A stretch of DNA of 64,000 bases from JAAZKA01 sp034926225 (GCA_034926225.1 JAYFRF010000005.1:124001-188000), one strand, 5' to 3'. Positions 15,487-24,677 are shown, counted from the stretch's first letter. Notes: generated from the letters alone by a model not told the origin. Translations and numbers: made by a program.

Positions 15487-16707
15487 TTACTGATTGACGG
15501 CGTTGTCGCGCAGATAGGACATGACAAGCTCGTTGAGGACAACATAGTGCAGATAGGGCGAGCCGTAGTCGGTCACATACTGCTCCATGTCGGCGCCGGT
15601 CATGTTTTCCTCGAAGTAAGCCGTAATTGCCGCATCGTCGGCTACAATCCCGGCATCCTCCGCGATGGCCTGCGTGACGAGGTAGTAGCGCGCGTAGTAT
15701 TCAAGGCCGTCTCGGTTTTTCTCGATCAGCGCCTCCCGGTCTTCCGCGCCGGCTACCTGGGTGATGAAATCGTCAAGGGACATTTTGTAATAAGAGGCGT
15801 AGGTGTTGTAGTAGTCGAGCATCGCGTTGATCTGATACTCGAGCATGCTGTCGGGCACGGAGGAGACGTTTGAGTTTTCGGTGAGGTAATTTTGAATATA
15901 GCTTGTGATGTTACTGTCGACAAGGTTCGTTTTCAGCCCCTCGCGCAGCTCCTCGACCGTGGCCCAGCCATAATAGGACGCGAGATTCTCGGCGACAAAG
16001 GCATCGGTTAACTCCGGCGTCAGCGTTTGGCCTTCGATGTAATTGATCGTCGTCGCAAAGACGGCGTCCTTGCCGCGCAGGCTTTCCTCGCTGTAATCAT
16101 CCGGGAAGGTGACCTCGATGTCGAAGACGTCACCGGGCTTGTGGCCAACGAGCTGCTCGACAAAGTCGTCGATCAATTGGGTGGTGCCGATCGTGATGCT
16201 CGTACCGGCGCCCTGGGTATTGCCGCCCTCGAATTCCACGCCGTCGATCGTACCGACGAAGTCGATGTTGACGGTGTCGCCTTCGGCGATCACGCCTTCG
16301 GTAAGGTTCTCCTTATATTCAAAGTTCTGCATCAATGTATCGATCTCGGCCTGAATCGCTTCCTCGGTGGGGGTATGCACCTCGGCGGGAAGCGTGATGC
16401 CGACATATTCGGGCAGCGTGACGAGGGAGAGGGCATCGACGCCTTCAAAGTAGCCCGCTTCGGTCAAACCGTCGCTCGGGGAAAAGGAAAAAACTTCTCC
16501 TGTATCGGTTGCGGAAGTTGCGGCGGTCGTTCCGGTTGCGGCGGAGGACGCGGCGCTTGTAGCGGCTGAGGTGGTGCCGGTGGGCAGGGAGCCGGTGCCA
16601 TTGGCAGAAGTGGTGCCGGAGAGAATTTCATCGTCAATAGAAGGGTTGGCGCAGGCGGTCAAGGAGATGAGCATCACCAGCGCCACAAGGAGAGCAAATT
16701 TACGCAT
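15487..16707 (-). CDS. Lipoprotein with FKBP and trigger-factor C-terminal domains
   Basis: 406-residue predicted extracytoplasmic chaperone/PPIase. The signal peptide ends in the lipobox SLTAC (Cys19). A Ser/Thr/Ala-rich linker (about 28-70) follows, then an FKBP-type domain (about 140-230: EGDTVNIDFVGTIDGVEFEGG, HKPGDVFDIEVTFP). The trigger-factor helical C-terminal region fills the rest (LTDAFV, VEELREGLK, MLDYYNTYASYY). It lacks the N-terminal ribosome-binding domain of cytosolic trigger factor, which fits an exported protein. Together with the PpiC-like protein at 7.3-8.8 kb it suggests a PrsA-like secretion-folding function. It is monocistronic with a clear promoter and terminator. Confidence 0.85.
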   Translation of the reverse strand: MRKFALLVALVMLISLTACANPSIDDEILSGTTSANGTGSLPTGTTSAATSAASSAATGTTAATSATDTGEVFSFSPSDGLTEAGYFEGVDALSLVTLPEYVGITLPAEVHTPTEEAIQAEIDTLMQNFEYKENLTEGVIAEGDTVNIDFVGTIDGVEFEGGNTQGAGTSITIGTTQLIDDFVEQLVGHKPGDVFDIEVTFPDDYSEESLRGKDAVFATTINYIEGQTLTPELTDAFVAENLASYYGWATVEELREGLKTNLVDSNITSYIQNYLTENSNVSSVPDSMLEYQINAMLDYYNTYASYYKMSLDDFITQVAGAEDREALIEKNRDGLEYYARYYLVTQAIAEDAGIVADDAAITAYFEENMTGADMEQYVTDYGSPYLHYVVLNELVMSYLRDNAVNQ

Positions 16708-16778
16708 TTTTCTAAAACGTCGCCTTTCGTGTTTTTGAAAGCGGTCGCAAAAGGGATGCCGGGCCGCAGACTTCCCCT

Positions 16779-16807
16779 ATTATACGCTATGAATTATAAA
16801 TTGTCGA
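16779..16807 (-). promoter_or_regulatory. Promoter of the trigger-factor-like lipoprotein gene
   Basis: Minus-strand TCGACA (16807-16802), 17-base spacer, TATAAT (16784-16779). Confidence 0.7.
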
Positions 16808-16851
16808 GTATAAATCGTGAATTTATTAATCGAGGACATGGAAAATAACAC

Positions 16852-16881
16852 TTGACAAATCCTGCGGATATCTTGTATAAT
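16852..16881 (+). promoter_or_regulatory. Promoter of the sodium:solute symporter gene
   Basis: TTGACA (16852-16857), 18-base spacer, TATAAT (16876-16881). The leader to the ATG at 16995 is about 105 bases; no riboswitch fold was recognised in it. Confidence 0.78.
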
Positions 16882-16994
16882 AAAGTTTGTAGTTGGCGTA
16901 TCGTCGCCGCGCGGAGCGGAGCGGATGGTATGCCGTTGAAGTACGGTTCCCTCGCCTTAGGCACAATTTTGCAGAACGGAAGGATAGGAAGACT

Positions 16995-18524
16995 ATGACT
17001 ACCATTATCGCGGGGATTGCTCTGTCCATTTTTGCTGTTTTTATGATCGGTATCGGCATATACGGCAATCGGCGTTCACGCACGGTGAACAATTTTTTAC
17101 TCGGCGGCAGAAAAATAGGCTCGTGGCTTTCCGCATTTTCGTACGGAACCGCCTATTTCTCGGCCGTTGTTTTTGTCGGCTACGCCGGTATGCACGGCTG
17201 GAACATCGGCCTCGCTTCCCTATGGATCGGCGTCGGCAACGCGCTCATCGGCTGTTATCTGGCTTGGAAGCTCCTCGCCGTACGTACACGGCAGATGACG
17301 CACAACCTCGAGGCGCGTACCATGCCCGAGTTCTTCTCCGCACGCTATAAAAGCCGCGGCATGAAACTTTTTGCCGCATTTTTGATCTTCATCTTCCTCG
17401 TCCCCTACGCGGCATCCGTTTATAAAGGACTCGGCATGCTCTTCGCCGCCGTCTTCCCCGGCACCCCGGACTGGATTTTCATGGCGCTCGTCGCTCTGCT
17501 GACCGCGATCACCCTTACACTCGGCGGCTACGTCTCCTCTACGATGACTGACTTCATTCAGGGCTTTATCATGATCGCCGGCGTTATCATCATGGTCGTC
17601 GCGTTCGTCCTGCGTCCCGAAGTCGGCGGATTTACCTCCATCGTCTCCGAGCTGCGGGCCGTGAATCCAACGCTCGTCGATCCCTTGGGAGGCTCCTCTT
17701 TTCGGTTCCTGCTTTTCAACATCCTCCTGACCAGCATCGGCACCTGGGGGCTGCCGCAGATGGTACATAAGTTCTACGCCATCCGCGATGAGCACAGCAT
17801 CCATAAAGCCACCATCGTCTCGACGGTCTTCTGCGCGATCATCGGCTGCGGCGCGTACTTTGTCGGCAGCCTGTCCCGTCTGTTCATCGCGGCAACTGAA
17901 ACCGGCGCCCCCGCCATCGCCGGTTCCTATGATGCGGTCATGCCGACGCTCCTGATAACGGTGTTTTCAGGCTCCGTTTCGGCGAACATCATCCTCAGCG
18001 TCATCCTCCTGCTTTTACTGTCCGCGTCCATGTCGACGCTTTCCGCGATCGTTCTTACCTCCAGCTCCGCGATTTCTGTCGATATCCTGAAAACCGTCCG
18101 CCCCGACATCCCCGAGAAGCGTCAGATGGTCATCATGCGTTCCTTATGTGTGCTGTTTGTCGCTTTAAGCTTTACCTTCGCCTGCGCGAACATCAGCTTT
18201 ATCGTGAATCTGATGTCCTTTTCCTGGGGCATCGTGGCCGGCTCGTTCCTCGGGCCGTACTTCTGGGGGCTATATTCCAAAAAGATCACCCGTATCGGCG
18301 CGTGGGCAGGTCTGCTTTCCGGAATCGTCATCGTCGGCGGTTCCATCCTTGTACTGACGCTCGTCTCCGGCTTTGCCGCCGCAAAATCCGCTGCACCGAT
18401 TCTCGGTGTCGCCGCGATGGGCGGTTCTTTCCTCTTGACACCGATCCTCTCAAAGCTCTTTCCCTCCGCCGGAGTGATCCCGGAGGACAATCTGCACCGC
18501 GCTTTCCTCTATATCGGCAAGTAA
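16995..18524 (+). CDS. Sodium:solute symporter family (SSS) transporter
   Basis: 509 residues with about 13 transmembrane helices. The ATG at 16995 has AGGATAGGAAG upstream; the frame is open further 5' but that part is polar and lies between the promoter and this site. SSS hallmarks are NNFLLGGRKIGSWLSAFSYG (about 30-50) and GGYVSSTMTDFIQGFIM (about 170-190), plus a Na-site helix with SASMSTLSAIVLTSSSAIS. The family imports sugars, amino acids, pantothenate, proline and others by Na+ coupling; the substrate is not predictable here. It is monocistronic. Confidence 0.87.
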   Translation: MTTIIAGIALSIFAVFMIGIGIYGNRRSRTVNNFLLGGRKIGSWLSAFSYGTAYFSAVVFVGYAGMHGWNIGLASLWIGVGNALIGCYLAWKLLAVRTRQMTHNLEARTMPEFFSARYKSRGMKLFAAFLIFIFLVPYAASVYKGLGMLFAAVFPGTPDWIFMALVALLTAITLTLGGYVSSTMTDFIQGFIMIAGVIIMVVAFVLRPEVGGFTSIVSELRAVNPTLVDPLGGSSFRFLLFNILLTSIGTWGLPQMVHKFYAIRDEHSIHKATIVSTVFCAIIGCGAYFVGSLSRLFIAATETGAPAIAGSYDAVMPTLLITVFSGSVSANIILSVILLLLLSASMSTLSAIVLTSSSAISVDILKTVRPDIPEKRQMVIMRSLCVLFVALSFTFACANISFIVNLMSFSWGIVAGSFLGPYFWGLYSKKITRIGAWAGLLSGIVIVGGSILVLTLVSGFAAAKSAAPILGVAAMGGSFLLTPILSKLFPSAGVIPEDNLHRAFLYIGK

Positions 18525-18581
18525 ATTCCGCATACTTCATAAGTGGGCAGTCCGTAGTTTGTTACGGCTGCCCTCTTTTTG

Positions 18582-18863
18582 TTAGAAAAAGAATTTTCTC
18601 GGGCGCGGACGGGGCGGCTGTACACGGCGCACCAGTATGATATCGTCGCCTACCCGCTCGACGTCCTCCCACAGCACCACCAGCTCCTCCGGTTGCCGAA
18701 AAAGACATTTCAGGCTCCACGACGGCGGAATCACCAGCGCTACAACCCGCCCTGATTCCACCGCGATCTCGACGTCCCCCACATACCCGAGCCGCTCGCC
18801 GTCGCAGATGTTGATCACCTCACGGCACTGCAAGCCCGCAATCCGACAGGAATCTTTGCTCAT
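18582..18863 (-). CDS. ylmC: YlmC/YmxH-family PRC-barrel sporulation protein
   Basis: 93 residues. The ATG at 18863 is chosen because AAGGGGAG lies 8 bases upstream. The sequence has the PRC-barrel pattern of the YlmC/YmxH family: a REVINICDGERLGYVGDVEI strand pair, then a C-terminal segment with the ILVRR strand and a basic RPRPRKFFF tail. The family is widespread in spore-forming Firmicutes and is associated with sporulation; its biochemical role is unknown. Its 3' end faces the symporter gene. Confidence 0.83.
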   Translation of the reverse strand: MSKDSCRIAGLQCREVINICDGERLGYVGDVEIAVESGRVVALVIPPSWSLKCLFRQPEELVVLWEDVERVGDDIILVRRVQPPRPRPRKFFF

Positions 18864-18963
18864 GCGGCACACTCCCCTTCGTCATTTCCAGACATCCGTA
18901 CAGCATATGCGCACAGAATACAAAATATGCTGCCTTTTGCACGATTTCAACATGAAAAAGGGC

Positions 18964-18992
18964 TTGCATGGCGTATAGGAATGTGGTACAAT
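18964..18992 (+). promoter_or_regulatory. Promoter of the esterase/acyltransferase/zinc-ribbon/yfhO operon
   Basis: TTGCAT (18964-18969), 17-base spacer, TACAAT (18987-18992). Transcription would begin near 19000, just before GGAGG at 19004-19008, which supports the TTG at 19017 as the start. Confidence 0.68.
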
Positions 18993-19016
18993 AGGTAAAG
19001 TATGGAGGTGACGGTT

Positions 19017-19925
19017 TTGGCGTCCTTAATCACTCTTTGGCTGCGCGAACAGCTCCGTTTATTAAAGCCCATCATCACCCGCACCGGCATCGACGCATGC
19101 CGCGTTGCGCAGGACAAGCTAGGAGAGCTTGGCGCGCGTGCCGCCGCGTCCAAAACCACCATCGAGAACGTCCCCTTTCCAAATTTCGAAGCCGCGGCCG
19201 TCGTACCGACAGACTGCGTAGACAACGAGCATGTCATCCTCTACCTCCACGGCGGGGGCTATACGGCAGGCTCTCTCTCCTATGCGCTCGGTTTCGGCAG
19301 CGTGCTCGCGGTTCGCTGCGGTATTCCGGTTTTCTGCGTTGCCTACAGACTCGCGCCGGAGCATCCATTTCCCGCGGCGCTGGAGGATGCCGTTAACGCG
19401 TATCGGTGCCTGCTTTCCGCGGGACTCTCCCCCGAAAACATTTCCATAGTCGGTGAATCCGCCGGAGGAGGGCTTTTATTCGGTTTATGTCTCTGGTTGA
19501 AAGTGCATCATATCCCTTTGCCGAGCAAGCTTGTCGCGCTCTCCCCATGGACGGATCTTACGCTTTCCGGGCACTCCTACGACGAAAACGCCCGGCGTGA
19601 CCCCTGCCTTTCCGAGGATTCGCTGCGCTTTTACGCTCAGGTCTATGCGAAGGATAACGCGCAAAACCCCTTGGTATCCCCCATTTTCGGGGATCTGCAC
19701 GGCTTGCCGCCATCGTTAATTTTTGTCGGCGAGGACGAGATCCTGCTCGACGACTCGGTCATACTCCATAAACGGTTACGTGATGCGGGCTGTAAATCAA
19801 CGCTGCATATCGAACCGGGTCTTTGGCATGTCTATGTGCTCTACGGTGTTCCGGAGGCAAACGCGGCGCTTGAACGGATCCGCGCTTTTTTACTCCCGGG
19901 TACCGCTCCTTCGGAAGGACGGTAA
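19017..19925 (+). CDS. Aes/HSL-type alpha/beta-hydrolase (acetyl-esterase-like)
   Basis: About 302 residues from the TTG at 19017, which has GGAGG 8 bases upstream; the ATG at 19002 would sit almost on the transcription start and overlap that site. The oxyanion-hole motif HGGGY is at about 78-82, nucleophile elbow GESAGG with Ser148, acid in GEDEILLDD (Asp240 or 245) and His271 in LWHVYVL. These define the hormone-sensitive-lipase (Aes) family, which removes acyl groups from small esters. No signal peptide, so cytoplasmic. It is first of four genes with short spacing; in this context it may deacylate an intermediate made by the next gene (inference). Confidence 0.85.
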   Translation: MASLITLWLREQLRLLKPIITRTGIDACRVAQDKLGELGARAAASKTTIENVPFPNFEAAAVVPTDCVDNEHVILYLHGGGYTAGSLSYALGFGSVLAVRCGIPVFCVAYRLAPEHPFPAALEDAVNAYRCLLSAGLSPENISIVGESAGGGLLFGLCLWLKVHHIPLPSKLVALSPWTDLTLSGHSYDENARRDPCLSEDSLRFYAQVYAKDNAQNPLVSPIFGDLHGLPPSLIFVGEDEILLDDSVILHKRLRDAGCKSTLHIEPGLWHVYVLYGVPEANAALERIRAFLLPGTAPSEGR

Positions 19926-19928
19926 CAA

Positions 19929-21215
19929 TTGCCTGATACAATCAATACCCGCCGCTTTATGCGTCTCGACAACGCCGCGAAAATCTACCCAGCCGCGAGA
20001 CGCCGCAACTGGATGGCCCTTTTTCGCGTTTCAGCGGAGCTTTATGAGCCCGTTGACGTCAAAATACTGGAACGGGCGCAGAGACGAACCCTTGCGCGGT
20101 TTCCGAGCTTTGCCCTTCGTCTGCGCAAAGGCTTATTTTGGTACTATCTCGAGCATAATGACGGCGCGCCGGAGGTCAAGGAGGACGTCGCTAACCCCTG
20201 CGTCCGTCTCGACCCGAAAAAAAATCGCGGCTTCATGTTCCGCGTCCGATACTACCGCTGTCGTATCGCGCTGGAGGTCTATCATGTCCTCGCCGACGGC
20301 ACCGGCGGGATGTGTTTTTTAAAAACGCTTGTCGCGGAGTATCTCTCCTTAAAATACGGCGCCAAAATCCCACGAGACCATGAAATACTCGACTGCGACG
20401 AAGCCCCGCGTCCCGATGAAACCGAGGACGCCTATCTTAAGTATGCCGGCGACATCACCCGTTCCCGCAACGAGGCGGACGCCTACTATGTCCGCGGCAC
20501 CGACACCGGCGACCTCGTCAACATCATCACCGGTATGCTCCCCGTCGCCGATGTGCTGGCCAGAGCGAAATCGCGCGGCGTCACGCTGACGGAATATCTG
20601 ACCGCCGCGCTGATCCTGTCGATCAACAACCTACAAACCCGCACGGGACTTCCGCGCCGCCGCAGAAAGCCCGTCAAAATCAACGTGCCGATCAATCTGC
20701 GGCGCTTTTACCCCACGCATACCATGCGCAACTTTGCGCTTTATGTGAACCCCGGCATCGACCCGCGTCTGGGGGAGTACACCTACGATGAAATTCTTCG
20801 TGCCGTCCATCACCATATGGGCGCGGAAGTCGACGAAAAGCTTTTAAACGCCCGCATCGCGACGAATGTCCGCACGGAGCAGAACCGGCTCCTACGCGCG
20901 GCGCCGCTGTTTCTCAAAAACGCCGTCATGAAGATCTCCTTTAACATCGTCGGCGACCGCAAGACCTCGTCGTCCATCTCCAACCTCGGTGTCGTCCGCG
21001 TACCGCCGGAGATGGAACGTTATGTCCGGCGCTTCGACTTCATCCTGGGCCCCCTCTCCCGCAACCGTGTCGTCTGTGCGGCGCTCTCCTATCGTGACAC
21101 GCTCTACCTCAATTTCACGCGTACCATTTGCGAAACCGACGTCGAACGTGATTTCTTTCGCTTTCTCATCCGTGACGGACTGCATGTTAAAATTGAAAGC
21201 AATTCGCTTTCTTAA
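19929..21215 (+). CDS. Condensation-like acyltransferase (alcohol-acetyltransferase/AATase family)
   Basis: 428 residues starting at a TTG 3 bases after the esterase stop, with GGAAGGA upstream. The HxxxDG catalytic motif is HVLADG (119-124), as in condensation, PapA5 and alcohol acetyltransferase (PF07247-like) enzymes that move an acyl group from CoA or a carrier to a hydroxyl or amine. The second lobe has no clear DFGWG motif, which argues against an NRPS condensation domain. Many basic residues and no membrane helix suggest a soluble or peripheral enzyme. No carrier protein or NRPS/PKS is nearby. The substrate is unknown; the membrane genes downstream make a lipid or glycan acceptor possible (inference). 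Confidence 0.75.
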   Translation: MPDTINTRRFMRLDNAAKIYPAARRRNWMALFRVSAELYEPVDVKILERAQRRTLARFPSFALRLRKGLFWYYLEHNDGAPEVKEDVANPCVRLDPKKNRGFMFRVRYYRCRIALEVYHVLADGTGGMCFLKTLVAEYLSLKYGAKIPRDHEILDCDEAPRPDETEDAYLKYAGDITRSRNEADAYYVRGTDTGDLVNIITGMLPVADVLARAKSRGVTLTEYLTAALILSINNLQTRTGLPRRRRKPVKINVPINLRRFYPTHTMRNFALYVNPGIDPRLGEYTYDEILRAVHHHMGAEVDEKLLNARIATNVRTEQNRLLRAAPLFLKNAVMKISFNIVGDRKTSSSISNLGVVRVPPEMERYVRRFDFILGPLSRNRVVCAALSYRDTLYLNFTRTICETDVERDFFRFLIRDGLHVKIESNSLS

Positions 21216-21246
21216 AAAAACGCTATCATCAGATTCGGAGGCTTTC

Positions 21247-21954
21247 ATGTCATACTGCGTCAACTGCGGCGTCGAGCTGGCGGACAGCGAAAAAAACTGC
21301 CCCCTATGCGGCACCGAGGTAGTAAACCCCCGCAAGCCTTGGAAGGAGCCGGAGCAAACCCCCTATCCGCATCGGCTCGAGCCTGTGTTAATGCGCGCCG
21401 ACCGTATCTTCTTTGCTTCCGTGGCATCTCTCATCCTCTGCGTCCCCGTCGCGGTCACGCTGCTGTCCGATTTGTTCTCTGACGGGGAACTCACGTGGTC
21501 GGGACTCGTCGCGGGCGCCGCCGCTCTGCTATTCGTCTGGTTTTTGCTGCCGATGTACTTCAAGCGATACTATCTTCTCCGTTTATTGACCCTGGACTGC
21601 GTTGCGGCGCTTGCTTATCTGAAGCTGATCGAGTACAGCGTACGTGGCGAATGGTTCCTGCCCATCGCCATGCCGATCACCGTAGGCGCGAGTATCCTTT
21701 TTCTGCTCTGCGCGCTGGCTCTGCGCAACCGGCAAAAGCTTTCCGTCGGATTGCGAGCCGCCTGCGTTCTTCTTGCGGCAGGGTTTGTCACTGTCTGGAT
21801 CAATATGGTCGTTTCGCATGCCGTCGGGGATTCCTGGTTGCCCGCATGGTCGATCTACGCGCTGCTGCCCTGCGCCGCGCTTGCCGCGGTCAGCATACTG
21901 CTGTCCCGGCATAAACGCTTCCAGGAGGAGCTCCATAAGCGTTTGCTCTATTAA
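21247..21954 (+). CDS. Zinc-ribbon membrane protein (DUF6320-like)
   Basis: 235 residues; GGAGG lies 7 bases before the ATG at 21247. Residues 1-30 are a zinc ribbon with CVNCG and CPLCG pairs. After a Pro-rich linker come six hydrophobic helices (about 58-225). The arrangement of N-terminal CxxC..CxxC ribbon plus a six-helix membrane bundle resembles DUF6320; this assignment is from memory of the family. Function unknown. It sits between an acyltransferase and YfhO in one operon, so it may assist a membrane-bound modification step. Confidence 0.72.
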   Translation: MSYCVNCGVELADSEKNCPLCGTEVVNPRKPWKEPEQTPYPHRLEPVLMRADRIFFASVASLILCVPVAVTLLSDLFSDGELTWSGLVAGAAALLFVWFLLPMYFKRYYLLRLLTLDCVAALAYLKLIEYSVRGEWFLPIAMPITVGASILFLLCALALRNRQKLSVGLRAACVLLAAGFVTVWINMVVSHAVGDSWLPAWSIYALLPCAALAAVSILLSRHKRFQEELHKRLLY

Positions 21955-21997
21955 CTCCTTGTTTTGAGGAAATCTCATTGTCCGGAGGCTGTCGTCT

Positions 21998-24601
21998 ATG
22001 CGCAAATTCAGCTTGACCCCCCTAAAACGCTTTTGGGAGCGTAACGCCATCTATTTTGCTTGTTTCGCCCAGCCCGCGTTCATCATGCTGGCCGTCTACT
22101 TCGGCCGCGGCGTTTATCCCATCGGCGATCACTCCACGCTCGTGCTTGACCTGAACGCGCAGTATATCTACTACTACGAAGCGTTCCGTCAGGCGATCCT
22201 CGAGGGGAAAAGCCTGCTTTATTCATGGAGTCAAAGCCTGTCGGGTGAGATGATCGGCATCTTCGGCTACTATCTCGCGAGTCCCTTCATGATCTTCTAC
22301 CTGATTTTCCCCAAGGAGGCTATTGTCGAAGCGCTGTTGTTCGTGACCGTGATGAAAGCCGGTACTCTCGGCGTCACCTTCGCGATTTTTGCCCGCAAAA
22401 GCTTCAAGCTCGACGGCATGAAGCTTTTGATCGTCTCCTCCCTTTACGCGCTCTGCGCCTACGCGGTCGTCCACGCGATGAATCCGATGTGGATCGACGC
22501 CGTGATCCTGCTGCCGCTCATCGCTCTGGGGATCATGCGTCTCGTCGACGAGCGCCGTTTCGTCCTGCTGTTCGCTACGTTGACGCTTTCGCTCATTGTC
22601 AACTACTACATCGGCTTCATGCTCTGTGTCCTCAGCGTCTTTTTCTTCCTCTATTACTATTTCTCAAAGCCCCGGGAAGGCGGCTTCCGCGCCTTTGTCC
22701 TCTCCGCGCTGCGCTTTGCCGGTATCGGCGTCCTCTGCGCCGCCGCTGCGATGGTCATCCTGCTGCCGATCTATCACTCCCTGATGCTCGGTAAATATGA
22801 GTTTACGCGCCCCGATTACTCGCTGTCGCTGCGGTACCCGCTGTTTAACCTGCTGCCGAAGCTCTTGATGGACTCCTACGACTCCGTCAATGTGCAGGGG
22901 CTGCCGATGATCTACTGCGGTTTGTTATCCCTGCTGCTGCTGCCCTGCTTCTTCCTGTCCCCTTCAATTCCGATCCGCAAGAAAATCGCAACGGGTGGCC
23001 TTTATCTCGTCATCTTCGCGATTATGAATATCTCCATCCTCGATATCGCCCTGCATCTGTTCCGCATTCCGAACTGGCTCAACTGCCGCTATGCCTTTTT
23101 CTTCTCCTTCATCCTCCTCATGGCCGTTTCGGAGGCGTTCCTGCACCTCGACGACTTGCCGCGTGACAAGCTCATCAAAACCTATATGGTCGAGCTGCTC
23201 CTCGTTGTCCTAATACAGCTCTCACAGCTCTCCTATGTCGATAATTTCACCTGCATATGGCTCTCCATCCTCTTTTTATCCGTCTATGCCCTCCTGCTCG
23301 GCGTCTCCCTCGACCCCCGGAAGCGGGAAACCATGCTCCGCGCCGTCGCTTTCGTCATGGTGGCCGAGCTGACCCTGAATACGGCGCTGACCCTGCAGGG
23401 AGTCCACGAGGAGGTGTACTACTCCAGCCGCTCCTCCTATACCGATTTTATAGCGGAGAGCCGCGCTGTCGTGGACGCCGTGACGGAGATGGATTCTAGC
23501 TTCTGCCGTATGGAGAAAACCTACCACCGTACGGTTAATGACCCAATGGCGCTCGGCATTGCGGGGCTCTCCCATTCGACCTCCACGCTGAACGAAAAGG
23601 CGCTCGGCTTCATCCGCAGCTTAGGCTACTCCCAGCGGGAACACTGGTCACGCTATGTGGAGAACTCTGTCGTGGCGGATTCGCTTCTCGGTTTTAAGTA
23701 TATCCTCTCCAAGACGCCGCTGAATAACGCCGCTTACGAGGAAGTCATGACGATGGGCGAGATTACGGTCTACCACAATCCTTATAACCTCCCGATCGTG
23801 TTCGCCGCGAACGAGCGCTTCAGCACCGCCGTCGTCTCCTCTTCCAATGCGATTTCCTATCAAAACCAGCTTTTAAGCGCTCTCGCGGGCGACGAATATA
23901 CCGAATACTTTTCTCCCGTCACCGACGTCGTCAAATCCCATGAGGGTCTTACGGAATCCTCCTACGGCACGCATAAGAAATATGTCGCCACCGGTTCCTC
24001 CGGTAAGATCACCTATACACTTACCATGCCCTCCGGCGGCCCGCTCTACGCCTGCATGACCTCCGATTACACCAACGCCTGCACTATTTCCGTCAACGAT
24101 GTAAATCTCGGCGAGATCCTCGGGCATGAAACCACCTCCGTTTTCCCGCTCGGCACCTTCCGGGAGGGCGACGAAGTCACCGTGACCCTTACGACGACGG
24201 CAGCGGAAACCTATCTGCGCAGCGCGTCGAACTACTTCTATGTCCTCGACATGGACGCTTTTGAAGCCGCTTATGAAAAGCTCAATGCCGGCGGTTTACA
24301 GCTTGAAAAACGCACGGAAACCTACCTCTACGGCACCATGGACGTCGCCGATGAACGCGCCTGCGTCTACACCTCCATCCCCTATGAAGGCGGCTGGACG
24401 GTCAAGGTCGACGGCGAGCCCGTGGAGGTCCTCTGCGGCGCGAACGCCGTGATTGCCTTTGCCATCACCGGGAGCACGCATACCATCGAAATGAGTTATT
24501 GCCCGCCCGGACTCGTCCCCGGCGCAATCATCTCCGGCGGTGCGATTGTCATTTTTGCGGCCCTTATCCTCCTGCGCCGCCGCGGGAAGCATCCGGTTTA
24601 A
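21998..24601 (+). CDS. yfhO: YfhO-family membrane protein (GT-C-like)
   Basis: 867 residues with about 13 transmembrane helices and a large extracytoplasmic C-terminal part before a last helix (about 840-862). The N-terminal loop GDHSTLVLDLNAQYIYYYEAF and the following YSWSQSLSGEMIGIFGYYL fit YfhO, a GT-C-fold family linked in Bacillus and Listeria to glycosylation of teichoic acids using lipid-linked sugars. GGAGG precedes the ATG. It is last in its operon and is followed by a terminator. The downstream half (about 480-830) contains a beta-rich region that could bind the acceptor. Confidence 0.87.
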   Translation: MRKFSLTPLKRFWERNAIYFACFAQPAFIMLAVYFGRGVYPIGDHSTLVLDLNAQYIYYYEAFRQAILEGKSLLYSWSQSLSGEMIGIFGYYLASPFMIFYLIFPKEAIVEALLFVTVMKAGTLGVTFAIFARKSFKLDGMKLLIVSSLYALCAYAVVHAMNPMWIDAVILLPLIALGIMRLVDERRFVLLFATLTLSLIVNYYIGFMLCVLSVFFFLYYYFSKPREGGFRAFVLSALRFAGIGVLCAAAAMVILLPIYHSLMLGKYEFTRPDYSLSLRYPLFNLLPKLLMDSYDSVNVQGLPMIYCGLLSLLLLPCFFLSPSIPIRKKIATGGLYLVIFAIMNISILDIALHLFRIPNWLNCRYAFFFSFILLMAVSEAFLHLDDLPRDKLIKTYMVELLLVVLIQLSQLSYVDNFTCIWLSILFLSVYALLLGVSLDPRKRETMLRAVAFVMVAELTLNTALTLQGVHEEVYYSSRSSYTDFIAESRAVVDAVTEMDSSFCRMEKTYHRTVNDPMALGIAGLSHSTSTLNEKALGFIRSLGYSQREHWSRYVENSVVADSLLGFKYILSKTPLNNAAYEEVMTMGEITVYHNPYNLPIVFAANERFSTAVVSSSNAISYQNQLLSALAGDEYTEYFSPVTDVVKSHEGLTESSYGTHKKYVATGSSGKITYTLTMPSGGPLYACMTSDYTNACTISVNDVNLGEILGHETTSVFPLGTFREGDEVTVTLTTTAAETYLRSASNYFYVLDMDAFEAAYEKLNAGGLQLEKRTETYLYGTMDVADERACVYTSIPYEGGWTVKVDGEPVEVLCGANAVIAFAITGSTHTIEMSYCPPGLVPGAIISGGAIVIFAALILLRRRGKHPV

Positions 24602-24627
24602 AATATCCCCGCCAATACTGTCTTAGG

Positions 24628-24677
24628 TTGCCGCCCTATGCCCGTCTGTTATCACAAACGGCGCGTCAGGGCGGCAA
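24628..24677 (+). terminator. Terminator after yfhO
   Basis: Perfect 10-bp arms TTGCCGCCCT (24628-24637) and AGGGCGGCAA (24668-24677) enclose a loop of 30 bases with an inner CCGTCTGTTA../..AACGG pairing; AACATTT follows. Confidence 0.6.

Noticed and set aside
19929..21215. Condensation-like protein considered as part of an NRPS cluster
   Set aside because: No adenylation, carrier or thioesterase domains are nearby and the second-lobe DFGWG motif is missing; an AATase-type enzyme fits better.
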